57,288 nucleotides of DNA. It comes from a virus. The translations under genes were made by a program, and so were the position numbers. The notes under the pieces are model-generated. The model did no database searches, had not been told where the DNA came from, and worked only from the letters and a program-made list of their open reading frames with translations. Within the stretch, counting starts at the first letter, position 1. Each line of letters begins with the position of its first letter. Below are positions 44,624-52,046 of this stretch, in pieces. The stretch covers positions 1 through 57,288 of the IMG/VR virus record IMGVR_UViG_3300020404_002135. One strand, written 5' to 3'.

Positions 44624-45296
44624 TTTTGCAAAACAACTTAAGGAAGGAACAAAGAAGTCTCATTCAGCAGCAGAGAACACTTCTTTTGTTAGATCCTTCC
44701 TGCGTGGAGTTGTGAGTCCAGATAACTATAAATGTTTAGTTTCGGATCTCTACTTTGTTTATAAGGCATTAGAGGAGCAGGTGTATGGGTTAAGATCTCA
44801 TCCTGTCGTAGGTAGTTTATATTTTCCAGAGTTAGAGAGAGTATTATCATTAGAGAAAGATCTAAATTATTATTATGGTTCTGAGTGGAGAACAAAGATA
44901 GAACCAAGTGAAGCATGTAAGAGATATGTTGCAAGAATACGTGAAGTCGCAGAAGATGAACCAGAATTACTAGTAGGACATCATTATACAAGATACTTGG
45001 GAGATTTGTCAGGAGGACAAATACTGAAGGGAATTGCAAAAAAAGCAATGAACTTGAATGAAGAAGGTCTTTATTTTTATGATTTTGAAAAAATTAAAGA
45101 TGCTAAGATTTATAAAGAAAAGTATCGCTCTGTATTAGACACGTTACCACTTACAGAATCTGAAAAAAATGCCATCATTACAGAAGCAAATTATGCTTTT
45201 AGATTGAATATGTATATGTTTGAGGAGTTGGAAGGTAACGCAGCTAAATCATTCTTCCAAATAATTATGGGAGTTATTTTTGGAGTCAAAAAATGA
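44616..45296 (+). CDS. ho1: Heme oxygenase
   Basis: 226 residues, normal size. KSHSAAENT near the start contains the proximal His that binds heme iron; HHYTRYLGDLSGGQILKGIAKKA at about 127-149 is the distal helix with the Gly-rich flexible DLSGG. It opens heme to biliverdin, CO and iron, the first step to phycobilins. Cyanophage ho1 is established in several marine phages. With cpeT in the same region it supports bilin metabolism in the infected cell. The C-terminus is hydrophobic (FQIIMGVIFGV). Confidence 0.93.
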   Translation: MTNFAKQLKEGTKKSHSAAENTSFVRSFLRGVVSPDNYKCLVSDLYFVYKALEEQVYGLRSHPVVGSLYFPELERVLSLEKDLNYYYGSEWRTKIEPSEACKRYVARIREVAEDEPELLVGHHYTRYLGDLSGGQILKGIAKKAMNLNEEGLYFYDFEKIKDAKIYKEKYRSVLDTLPLTESEKNAIITEANYAFRLNMYMFEELEGNAAKSFFQIIMGVIFGVKK

Positions 45297-45448
45297 CTAA
45301 AGATTCATTAAAGATCAACAGAAATGAAGATGGATCTTTTACTGCAGAGTGGGATAAAAAAGACCCCGATTGGAATTGGTTAAATAATTTGACATCAAAA
45401 GAACTACAGCATGTATTTGAGCAAGCAATCAAAATGGATGGACAATGA
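45293..45448 (+). CDS. Small Trp-rich protein, unknown
   Basis: 51 residues, ATGA overlap with ho1. Acidic, with four Trp within WDKKDPDWNWLNN and its surroundings, then a helix. No family recognised. Confidence 0.6.
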   Translation: MTKDSLKINRNEDGSFTAEWDKKDPDWNWLNNLTSKELQHVFEQAIKMDGQ

Positions 45449-45575
45449 GTTGCCAAAAGAAACAACTCATGGTAAAATAGATACCTACACCGAAAAAGAT
45501 TATTGGGAAGGTAAAGTCCCAGATGAATTATTTGAGGAGTATCTCCAAAAATATGGTTACGAATACACACCATGA
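45438..45575 (+). CDS. Small protein, unknown
   Basis: 45 residues in the +1-type frame, overlapping its neighbour by 11 bases. Charged, ending with EEYLQKYGYEYTP, a Tyr-rich tail. The ATG at 45438 is chosen because the alternative at 45445 runs into a stop after 11 codons. Confidence 0.55.
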   Translation: MDNELPKETTHGKIDTYTEKDYWEGKVPDELFEEYLQKYGYEYTP

Positions 45576-45670
45576 ATAACATAGGATTAGAGATAGTATT
45601 TTGGACAGTGCTATCAGTATATCTTTTAGCAAAGCTAGGAGTATTTAAAAAAACAACAAAAAGAAAGTAA
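45572..45670 (+). CDS. Single-span membrane micro-protein
   Basis: 32 residues: a hydrophobic helix at about 4-24 (IGLEIVFWTVLSVYLLAKLGV) and a basic tail KKTTKRK. The positive tail suggests an N-out, C-in topology in the plasma or thylakoid membrane. It overlaps both neighbours (ATGA and TAATG), which supports it as a real gene despite the short length. Confidence 0.6.
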   Translation: MNNIGLEIVFWTVLSVYLLAKLGVFKKTTKRK

Positions 45671-45903
45671 TGGCACTATCAGAAACAGTTAAATCATCAT
45701 TAAAAGATGCACAAGAGAATTTGAGAAATGCTCTTGCTTATGCTGCACGTACAGAGAAATCATTTGTAAGTAAACACATTGCTGATATGATGGCAAGTAT
45801 TGATAGCATTATAGATGCTAGTGAAGTAATTTCTAAGTTAGAAGAACGCAAAGATGGAGATAATGGTTTCTTTGGCACATTTTATAACAAAGACGATATA
45901 TAA
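45670..45903 (+). CDS. Small helical protein, unknown
   Basis: 77 residues. Mostly helix (1-63) with regular Leu/Ile/Ala spacing, ending in a GDNGFFGTFYN turn. Last gene before a 74-base gap containing a promoter. No family recognised. Confidence 0.7.
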   Translation: MALSETVKSSLKDAQENLRNALAYAARTEKSFVSKHIADMMASIDSIIDASEVISKLEERKDGDNGFFGTFYNKDDI

Positions 45904-45947
45904 ATCTATAGTAATTGTAAAGAAATATTGGTTGGCATAGATAGTTA

Positions 45948-45956
45948 TGTTATAAT
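45948..45956 (+). promoter_or_regulatory. Extended -10 promoter
   Basis: TGTTATAAT; a weak TTGGTT lies 17 bases upstream (45928-45933). It lies 21 bases before the ATG at 45978, so the leader would be short. Confidence 0.55.
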
Positions 45957-45977
45957 ATCCTAACATACTAGAGACCA

Positions 45978-46196
45978 ATGTTTAACTTAGACCAAATTTA
46001 CGAAACTTATCTAACAAGCGACAAAAAATTTCGTATAGATGGTGTGGGGGAGAAAGTTATAGCATACGGATACAACTGCGATGGTGCTGACATAGTAGGA
46101 CACTATGTTACCACAGAAAATCACAAGCTTTTTTATGATTTACAAGGTGGACTTATCCGCAAAGAAACACTAGCAGTTGCAAATGCTGAACGATAG
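45978..46196 (+). CDS. Small protein, unknown
   Basis: 72 residues. Alternating strands with two Cys-free Gly turns (RIDGVGEKVIAYGYNCDGADIVGHYV) then DLQGGLIRKETLAVAN. A small beta-rich fold is likely. No family recognised; it has its own promoter and precedes cp12. Confidence 0.7.
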   Translation: MFNLDQIYETYLTSDKKFRIDGVGEKVIAYGYNCDGADIVGHYVTTENHKLFYDLQGGLIRKETLAVANAER

Positions 46197-46204
46197 TGCT
46201 AAAT

Positions 46205-46212
46205 TATAAATA
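46205..46212 (+). promoter_or_regulatory. T4-type late box before cp12
   Basis: TATAAATA, exact, 26 bases before the cp12 ATG. A GGAGG Shine-Dalgarno follows at 46228-46232. It implies late transcription of cp12 by the phage sigma. Confidence 0.65.
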
Positions 46213-46237
46213 GTAATGTAGGATATAGGAGGTCACT

Positions 46238-46465
46238 ATGAAAACTATTGAAGACCACATCCAAAAGGACAAGGATATTCTTGCCGATCCAAACACTTCT
46301 GAACCAATGCGACATCATATAGAAGATGAGTTGCACGATTTAGAAGAGTATGTTGAACATCATAAAGATGAGATCGAAGCAGGAGATCATCATGATCCAA
46401 ATGTACTAGAAGTATTCTGCGATGTCCACCCAGACGAACCAGAGTGTCTAGTATACGATGACTGA
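46238..46465 (+). CDS. cp12: CP12, Calvin-cycle inhibitor
   Basis: 75 residues. The C-terminus VLEVFCDVHPDEPECLVYDD matches the CP12 signature: two Cys nine residues apart and the ending YDD that binds GAPDH. The N-terminal Cys pair of plant CP12 is absent; the rest is an acidic helical hairpin. CP12 locks GAPDH and phosphoribulokinase, cutting Calvin-cycle flux so that light energy goes to NADPH and nucleotide synthesis. This is an established cyanophage auxiliary gene. Confidence 0.92.
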   Translation: MKTIEDHIQKDKDILADPNTSEPMRHHIEDELHDLEEYVEHHKDEIEAGDHHDPNVLEVFCDVHPDEPECLVYDD

Positions 46466-46727
46466 TGAACCGAATACCTCTGAAGATGCGGTAAAATCTA
46501 ACAAACTTTTTAGTAGAAAGACTTATTTAAAACAATTTGAACCACCAACAGTTGATAAAGAATTAAATGGTGGGCAATCTCTTGCAAAAAATGTTAAGAA
46601 TGAATCCTCTACGTTTGTTAAAAAAGAGAGCACCAATCTGAGAAAGACCAAACCAAAAGAAATTGAGTGGGCACCTGTAGAATATACTAAAAGCACCACA
46701 AGAATGAGAAGATCTAAGACAGATTAG
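46458..46727 (+). CDS. Basic disordered protein, unknown
   Basis: 89 residues, overlaps cp12 by 8 bases. Rich in Lys, Thr and Ser with no predicted core; ends TRMRRSKTD. Likely a nucleic-acid- or protein-binding flexible peptide. It is followed by a terminator, closing the cp12 unit. Confidence 0.65.
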   Translation: MTDEPNTSEDAVKSNKLFSRKTYLKQFEPPTVDKELNGGQSLAKNVKNESSTFVKKESTNLRKTKPKEIEWAPVEYTKSTTRMRRSKTD

Positions 46728-46739
46728 AAAGTGTCACAA

Positions 46740-46761
46740 CCCCCTTTACAGGGGGTTTTTT
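46740..46761 (+). terminator. Rho-independent terminator
   Basis: CCCCC (46740-46744), loop TTTACA (46745-46750), GGGGG (46751-46755), then six T. It ends the cp12 unit; the loop doubles as the -35 of the next promoter. Confidence 0.88.
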
Positions 46762-46772
46762 AATGCTATAAT
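46745..46772 (+). promoter_or_regulatory. Sigma70 promoter with -35 in the terminator loop
   Basis: TTTACA (46745-46750, 5 of 6), 16 bases, TATAAT (46767-46772) preceded by TGC (extended). It drives the structured leader and the helicase-methyltransferase gene. Confidence 0.75.
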
Positions 46773-46778
46773 ATATGC

Positions 46779-46888
46779 AGGGAAACAGAACCAATGGTTT
46801 CGACCCACATACAGTGGAATAAGTCGAGTAATCTGGGCAAACCGCCCCATTCGGTTTTTGTTTCTCGCACCCAATTTACTAGGAGACA
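46779..46888 (+). ncRNA. Structured 5' leader with attenuator-like hairpins
   Basis: About 110 bases between the promoter and the gene at 46889. A bulged hairpin pairs TCGAC (46800-46804) with GTCGA (46823-46827) and CCAC (46805-46808) with GTGG (46814-46817), bulging AATAA. Next, GGGC (46835-46838) can pair with GCCC (46844-46847), or instead AAACCG (46839-46844) with CGGTTT (46852-46857) followed by T-rich TTG TTT, a terminator-like form; the two share bases and exclude each other. GGAGA before the ATG is the ribosome site. A riboswitch or attenuator is likely; no ligand is known. Confidence 0.6.
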
Positions 46889-49800
46889 ATGAACATTTAC
46901 CTTGACGGATTTAAAGGTAATCCGTCCGCTTTTGGTTTAGGAGAAACCATACACACATATGAAGATAGACATAAAGGTGGAGACTATGGTAAATCAAAAC
47001 AAGATTTGGCAGCAGTTGGTAGTGCAAGAATAAAGAGAGGATGGTGGACAGATTTTGATGGTAGAGATCATGAAATACATGCATGGTTAAAGATACAACG
47101 TGGTATTACACAAACTGGTAGAGAGACTTATAAAATTGAAGAAGGTCATGGTCTAAGTATTGATGTTGTTAAGGATCTTATTGAAGAGAAATTCTTCTCA
47201 AATAATGTTGAGATAAAAGAATATCGTAACCTTCGCAAACATCAAAAAGAATTTGTATCTGAGATAACTTCAACATGGAATGAGTGGAATGAATACTTGT
47301 TATTTGCTAAGTGTCGTGCAGGTAAATCTACAATGGTTCTTTCATCTATTGTAGAGAATAATGTTAAAGTATCCTTAGTTGTTTCATATAGAAATTCTCC
47401 CAAACAATCATGGAGAGATGATTCGCAACAGTTTCAAAACTTTGATAATATTGTATTCATTGATATTCGCGATGGGGAAGTGGATCAGTTTAAAACTGAG
47501 ATAGAATATTGGATGGAAACTGACAAACAAATAGTTTTATATTCAACTATTCAAGCTCCCAACAGATATAAGAATCTACCATGTAATATTGATTTGATAG
47601 TATTTGATGAAGCACATCTTGGATATCAGGGAGATCAATGGATAACTCTTAAAAATTATTTTGATACAAAAGTATTATATGTCTCAGGAACTGCACATAA
47701 AATCTTAGAAGATTTTCCTAGATTCAGATTTGTATATTCTTACTTTGAAGAACAATTATATAAATTGCAGAACATAGAGGGATATAAAGATTCCCCACAG
47801 ATGAGATTAATTCTTGCAAAGTATGAGTCCAATGAATACCAAGATTTATATGGTGATGATCCTGATGCAATGGGTAATATTTTTAGAGTAAACAAAGATG
47901 AAAATGATTTTGCTGAACCAATATTAGTTGATGAGTTTATGAGTAAAGTTTTTACTCAAGATGGAATAAAGTATAACAAAAGAATACTAAAGAATTGTAG
48001 ACATATAATGATAACTCTACCCTCTATGGCATCATGTCATGCATTTGTAGATTACTTTAAATCAACAAGATTCAAACCATTAGTTGTAACTTCAGATACT
48101 AAAGAAAATTCTGATACAATCAGATCACATATTAGTGCAAATACATCTACAGTTATCTTAACTAAAACTGCAAATGTTCTTGGTTTAACTGCGGAGGGTA
48201 TTGATACTGTTATGAATTGTGCAGAGGGATCATCAAGAGAACAATGGACACAGTTTGCTTTTCGTGGTGGATCAACAAAGAGAAATTCTTGGGATGTAAT
48301 TGATTTTTGTCCAGAACGTTGTTTCACTACAATCAGAAACATGTATTTTACTGCATGTGATTTGAACCATGAACTAACAGAATCTGAATATGAACTTCTT
48401 GATTTAGTCCCTATCTTTGAATACTTCTCTGATTTTGAGGAAGTAACACCAGAACGTTTAAATGAAATTTTATCTAATGATGTGGACAGTGCAATATCTT
48501 TAATATCAGGTATTGTATCTCAGTTAGATTTTCTTAAGTTAGGAGACATTGAATTTGATAATTTCCAGAAGAGTGCGAAGTTATCTTCATGGAGTTCCTT
48601 TACAGTAAATGAGAACAATGCTAACGCAAAGAGTAATAAGAAACTTACCAGTTCATCTAAATTTTCTACACACTATGATAAATCTGAGATAGCACAGAAA
48701 ACAGAGACTATTCAAGCATACATGGAGAGAATAGGATTAGTTATCTTTCACATGATAAAGAATAAATCCACACCCAAAAGTGTAGATAGTATTCTTAATT
48801 CAAAATACTATGAAAATGATACAGGAGATACTACTGGTATTATTAAAGCTTGTTTAGAACAAAAGATTATACCTAAGACATGGATCAATAGAATTAATCA
48901 AGGTATTATAGATATTGAATACTCCATGTCTAAAGATGAATGTGGAACTTTGCAAAAACTTGCAACTACTAGAAAGAATCAAAAGACACTTTCATTAGAT
49001 ATTCTTGATAGAATAATACCTACAAAAACAAAACCCACAGATAAACTAAAAATTGATGGGGATCCATCTGGACTCCATTCTTTATATGCAATAGAGAATA
49101 AATCTTGGGAACCTAATGACATTACTGTCTGGGAGAACGATCCTACACATCGCTATGCAATCACGCAAATTGATGCTAAAATAAATGTAACTGACGACCC
49201 TTTTAATTACAATATGAAATTTAGTGCGACAGTTGGTAATCCACCATATACAGATACATCTACAGTAACAGGTGCAACCACAGGTGGATGTGCAAAAACT
49301 TTAGATACACATTTCTATCTAAGTGCAATGGAGAGATCTGATTATGTATCGGAAGTAATTAGATCAAAACACTTTGCTAAGTCTACATCAAAGTTTAGAA
49401 GAACTTTGTTTTCAACATCAGGTGTTGTTTCTATTGAATCATTATCTCCTGATACATTCCCTTCCATATCAATGACAGAAACATGTATCTGCACATGGAA
49501 ACGTGGATATACTGGATTGACAAAATTAACTTATCTTGATGGTACAGTAAAAGATATCCAACTAACTCCTGATACTTGCATTAGATTCACTAATCCAGAT
49601 TTTGTTTCAGATGTTCCCAATAATATGGGACACCGCTATCAACGTGGAGACTTAAATTTAAATCAGTTGATCAAGGGAGAGTATCCTATGATAACTACAA
49701 TGGGTGGTAAAAATGGAGAAATGCAAATTACTAAAGTTGATAAGTCTCAGTATACTTGTTGTGTTAATCAACATGGAGTTGTAATGAATAGTAAGTATGG

Positions 49801-50008
49801 TGGACAAGGTTTTGGACAAATTCGTATCAAACCATACGATCATGCTATCAGTGGATCTACAGTTATTATAAAAACATCTTCGGAAGAAGAGAGTAATAAA
49901 CTTGCAGATTATTTGAGATCTGATGAAGTGCATCAAATGGTTTTAAAGAATAGAATAGTTAATACTAACTCAAAAGAATTATTCAGAACTATTCCTGATA
50001 TTTTATGA
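46889..50008 (+). CDS. Helicase fused to the C-terminal half of an adenine methyltransferase (R-M-like)
   Basis: 1039 residues. Residues 115-270 are an SF2 helicase front half: KHQKEF, Walker A-like AKCRAGKST at 140-148, VFDEAH at 238-243 and SGTAH at 266-270; VLTKTANVLG and REQWTQFAFRGG (about 427-460) fit helicase motifs V and VI. Residues 776-790 (KFSATVGNPPYTD, NPPY at 784-787) are motif IV of a gamma-class N6-adenine methyltransferase, and the rest resembles a target-recognition region, but motifs X, I, II and III are missing; they lie in the next gene. Residues 1-105 (ETIHTYEDRH, RDHEIHAWLKI, ETYKI) vaguely resemble T5orf172-type GIY-YIG nucleases. The layout resembles Type ISP or IIG restriction enzymes. 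Confidence 0.75.
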   Translation: MNIYLDGFKGNPSAFGLGETIHTYEDRHKGGDYGKSKQDLAAVGSARIKRGWWTDFDGRDHEIHAWLKIQRGITQTGRETYKIEEGHGLSIDVVKDLIEEKFFSNNVEIKEYRNLRKHQKEFVSEITSTWNEWNEYLLFAKCRAGKSTMVLSSIVENNVKVSLVVSYRNSPKQSWRDDSQQFQNFDNIVFIDIRDGEVDQFKTEIEYWMETDKQIVLYSTIQAPNRYKNLPCNIDLIVFDEAHLGYQGDQWITLKNYFDTKVLYVSGTAHKILEDFPRFRFVYSYFEEQLYKLQNIEGYKDSPQMRLILAKYESNEYQDLYGDDPDAMGNIFRVNKDENDFAEPILVDEFMSKVFTQDGIKYNKRILKNCRHIMITLPSMASCHAFVDYFKSTRFKPLVVTSDTKENSDTIRSHISANTSTVILTKTANVLGLTAEGIDTVMNCAEGSSREQWTQFAFRGGSTKRNSWDVIDFCPERCFTTIRNMYFTACDLNHELTESEYELLDLVPIFEYFSDFEEVTPERLNEILSNDVDSAISLISGIVSQLDFLKLGDIEFDNFQKSAKLSSWSSFTVNENNANAKSNKKLTSSSKFSTHYDKSEIAQKTETIQAYMERIGLVIFHMIKNKSTPKSVDSILNSKYYENDTGDTTGIIKACLEQKIIPKTWINRINQGIIDIEYSMSKDECGTLQKLATTRKNQKTLSLDILDRIIPTKTKPTDKLKIDGDPSGLHSLYAIENKSWEPNDITVWENDPTHRYAITQIDAKINVTDDPFNYNMKFSATVGNPPYTDTSTVTGATTGGCAKTLDTHFYLSAMERSDYVSEVIRSKHFAKSTSKFRRTLFSTSGVVSIESLSPDTFPSISMTETCICTWKRGYTGLTKLTYLDGTVKDIQLTPDTCIRFTNPDFVSDVPNNMGHRYQRGDLNLNQLIKGEYPMITTMGGKNGEMQITKVDKSQYTCCVNQHGVVMNSKYGGQGFGQIRIKPYDHAISGSTVIIKTSSEEESNKLADYLRSDEVHQMVLKNRIVNTNSKELFRTIPDIL

Positions 50009-50409
50009 AAAGAAACGATCATAATAAAAATGTAGGATCTGTAATTGAAAGATCAGATGATAGGATAAATGCTACGAGCGAAGTGTTTACACCTATGGAA
50101 GTTTGTGATAGAATGATAGATAGTATACCAGAGGAGATGAAGGTAAATCCTAACTCTAAATTTCTAGATAATTCAGCAGGTAGTGGTAATTTTTTAGTAA
50201 CTCTAAAGAATAAATTACTTCAATATCATGATGAAGATCATATATTAAATAATATGCTATATGCAGTGGAACTTATGGAGGATAATCATCTTGAATTGTG
50301 TAAAAGATTAGGTGTTGAACCTGATCATCCGCATTATGTTTGTCATGATGCATTAACTTATGATTATAGTTTTGGAGAACCAGTTGGATTAGAGGCATTT
50401 TATGAGTGA
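50005..50409 (+). CDS. N-terminal (SAM-binding) half of an adenine methyltransferase
   Basis: 134 residues, ATGA overlap with the preceding gene. It carries motif X FTP (28-30), motif I DNSAGSGNFL (55-64), motif II YAVELMEDNHLELC (86-99) and motif III CHDALTYDYSF (113-123), then stops where motif IV NPPY should follow; that part is in the upstream protein. Together they make one full gamma-class N6-adenine methyltransferase, split at the motif III-IV boundary and with the pieces in reverse gene order. The stop is a true TGA, and the next ATG overlaps it by 8 bases. Confidence 0.8.
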   Translation: MKRNDHNKNVGSVIERSDDRINATSEVFTPMEVCDRMIDSIPEEMKVNPNSKFLDNSAGSGNFLVTLKNKLLQYHDEDHILNNMLYAVELMEDNHLELCKRLGVEPDHPHYVCHDALTYDYSFGEPVGLEAFYE

Positions 50410-50896
50410 GCAAAGGCAACTTTTTCCACCAACAGTCGTTATCAAAGATAACATCAAAATACCAGACGGATGGATTGATAAACTTGAAGAGTGGTGTTTA
50501 AAATACGGAAAATATGTTGAACATGGTAGACTTACTACCACATATGGAACAGCAAACCAACCACATGCAGTTCCATGGATTATGAATGTTCTGGATCTCA
50601 TAGCTCCAGAGGAGGGATTTGATAATTCTTGGGTTCAAATATATGAACCTGGTGGATTTCATCCAATACATAATCACGCAGGAACAAATATAAGTGGTTC
50701 TGGTTGTCTATTCTTAAATGATGGGCAATCTACTTATTTTCAAGATCCACTACATCAAAGTAATACAGCAACTTCTAAAGTTGAGGTAGGTGATGTATTA
50801 ATATGGGATCCAGACATATATCATTTTAGTCCACCTGTCATGGAAAAAAGGATTATTCTAGCATTTAATTTAAAAAACATTGAAGAACCAAAATGA
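50402..50896 (+). CDS. Fe(II)/2OG-type oxygenase
   Basis: 164 residues. VQIYEPGGFHPIHNHAG holds the iron-site His (HxxHNH, about 85-90); GSGCLFLN, KVEVGDVLIWDPDIYHFSP holds the distal His and EKRIILAFN the Arg that would bind 2-oxoglutarate. This is a compact double-stranded beta helix. Overlaps both neighbours (8 and 4 bases), inside a run of oxygenases. Substrate unknown. Confidence 0.75.
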   Translation: MSEQRQLFPPTVVIKDNIKIPDGWIDKLEEWCLKYGKYVEHGRLTTTYGTANQPHAVPWIMNVLDLIAPEEGFDNSWVQIYEPGGFHPIHNHAGTNISGSGCLFLNDGQSTYFQDPLHQSNTATSKVEVGDVLIWDPDIYHFSPPVMEKRIILAFNLKNIEEPK

Positions 50897-51783
50897 TTAC
50901 TAATTTTTCTGAAATGATAGCAGAGTACGATAACGTAATAACTGCTGATGACTGTAAACAGATTATCGAACAATTTGAATATGATAACCGTAAATCTAAA
51001 GGAATTACAGCTTGCGATACTCATGACAATGTAGCAAATGAGAATTCTATTAAGAAATCAACAGACTTATGGATATCATCTTGGCCAGAGTGGCAAAAAT
51101 GGGATCAATTCTTTTATGAAGCACTTTCTCCCTATGTAAAAAAGTATTTGACATTTGTTAAGCAAAAACTAGGGGATGAGGTTCAATCTCTCAGTGCATT
51201 GGTTGATTCTGGATATCAGATACAAAGGACTGAAGTAGGAGAAGGTTATGGTTGGCATGCTGATGATGATTATGGACCTATTTTAGATACAATCGTATAT
51301 CCACTGAGGGGATATAGAGATTCTGGATCTATCTTACAGGCAAGAAGATTATTTACATACATGTTTTATCTTAATGATGATTTTGAAGGTGGGTGCACAC
51401 AATTTAGAGTTGGTGGAGAAAAGGAAGATATACTCTCAGTTAAACCAAAAACTGGTAAATTGATTTGTTTTCCTGCTTCGTGGTATTTTCATCATAGAGG
51501 AGACATGGTTACTGAAGGTACAAAATATGTTTGTACTGGATGGTTAAGTGATCATGTAACTGCTTACACAAATGAAACCACTAGTTTGTCTGCTGAATTT
51601 AGGAGAGATGCTAGGAAATCGGGTAGGAAAATGGTATTGCAGTTTAATGAAAACACTGGTAGAATAGAGGTAGATAAAGATATGCAAAAGGGAGAAACAA
51701 AAGAAGGAAGTGGATACGAAGGTTTATATCCATCGTTATCCAGTATCGAAACAGTAACCAATTCTGAACAAGAGAAAATTTAG
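50893..51783 (+). CDS. Prolyl-4-hydroxylase-type Fe(II)/2OG oxygenase
   Basis: 296 residues. YQIQRTEVGEGYGWHADDD (HxD), RRLFTYMFYLNDDFEGGCTQF, KPKTGKLICFPASWYFHHRGDMVTEGTKYVCTGWL (distal His and Lys contacting the keto acid) match P4H-type oxygenases found widely in cyanophages. It may hydroxylate a protein or other metabolite. Overlaps the preceding oxygenase by 4 bases. The C-terminal 60 residues are basic and extra to the core. Confidence 0.88.
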   Translation: MITNFSEMIAEYDNVITADDCKQIIEQFEYDNRKSKGITACDTHDNVANENSIKKSTDLWISSWPEWQKWDQFFYEALSPYVKKYLTFVKQKLGDEVQSLSALVDSGYQIQRTEVGEGYGWHADDDYGPILDTIVYPLRGYRDSGSILQARRLFTYMFYLNDDFEGGCTQFRVGGEKEDILSVKPKTGKLICFPASWYFHHRGDMVTEGTKYVCTGWLSDHVTAYTNETTSLSAEFRRDARKSGRKMVLQFNENTGRIEVDKDMQKGETKEGSGYEGLYPSLSSIETVTNSEQEKI

Positions 51784-51784
51784 T

Positions 51785-52039
51785 ATGACCATACAAGAAA
51801 CCATACATAGATTACAATCAGACTTAAATGCTGATGATATTGATTTTTTACTTGATGTATTAGACAAAGTAAGTATGAATACTTCTGGGAAGGAATACAA
51901 TGTTATCATGAGTTCGGTAGTAATGAAATTGAACCAACAAGCTGATAGACTACACGAAATTCAAAGGAATTCATCTGCCTATGTGCCACTTGTTGAAGTG
52001 GAACGACAGAGGCATGGAAAAGATTTAGATATATTATGA
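51785..52039 (+). CDS. Small helical protein, unknown
   Basis: 84 residues, one base after the oxygenase stop. Helical (TIQETIHRLQSDLNADDIDFLLDVLDKV; MSSVVMKLNQQADRLHEI), two-helix hairpin likely. No family recognised. Confidence 0.7.
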   Translation: MTIQETIHRLQSDLNADDIDFLLDVLDKVSMNTSGKEYNVIMSSVVMKLNQQADRLHEIQRNSSAYVPLVEVERQRHGKDLDIL

Positions 52040-52046
52040 TAGTAAT

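Noticed and set aside
46793-46806. ssrA (tmRNA)-like start, AATGGTTTCGAC
   Set aside because: The match to the conserved cyanobacterial tmRNA 5' element is striking, but no tag reading frame, no T-arm with TTCGA loop and no matching 3' acceptor end with CCA follow in the next 100 bases; it fits better as part of a leader hairpin.
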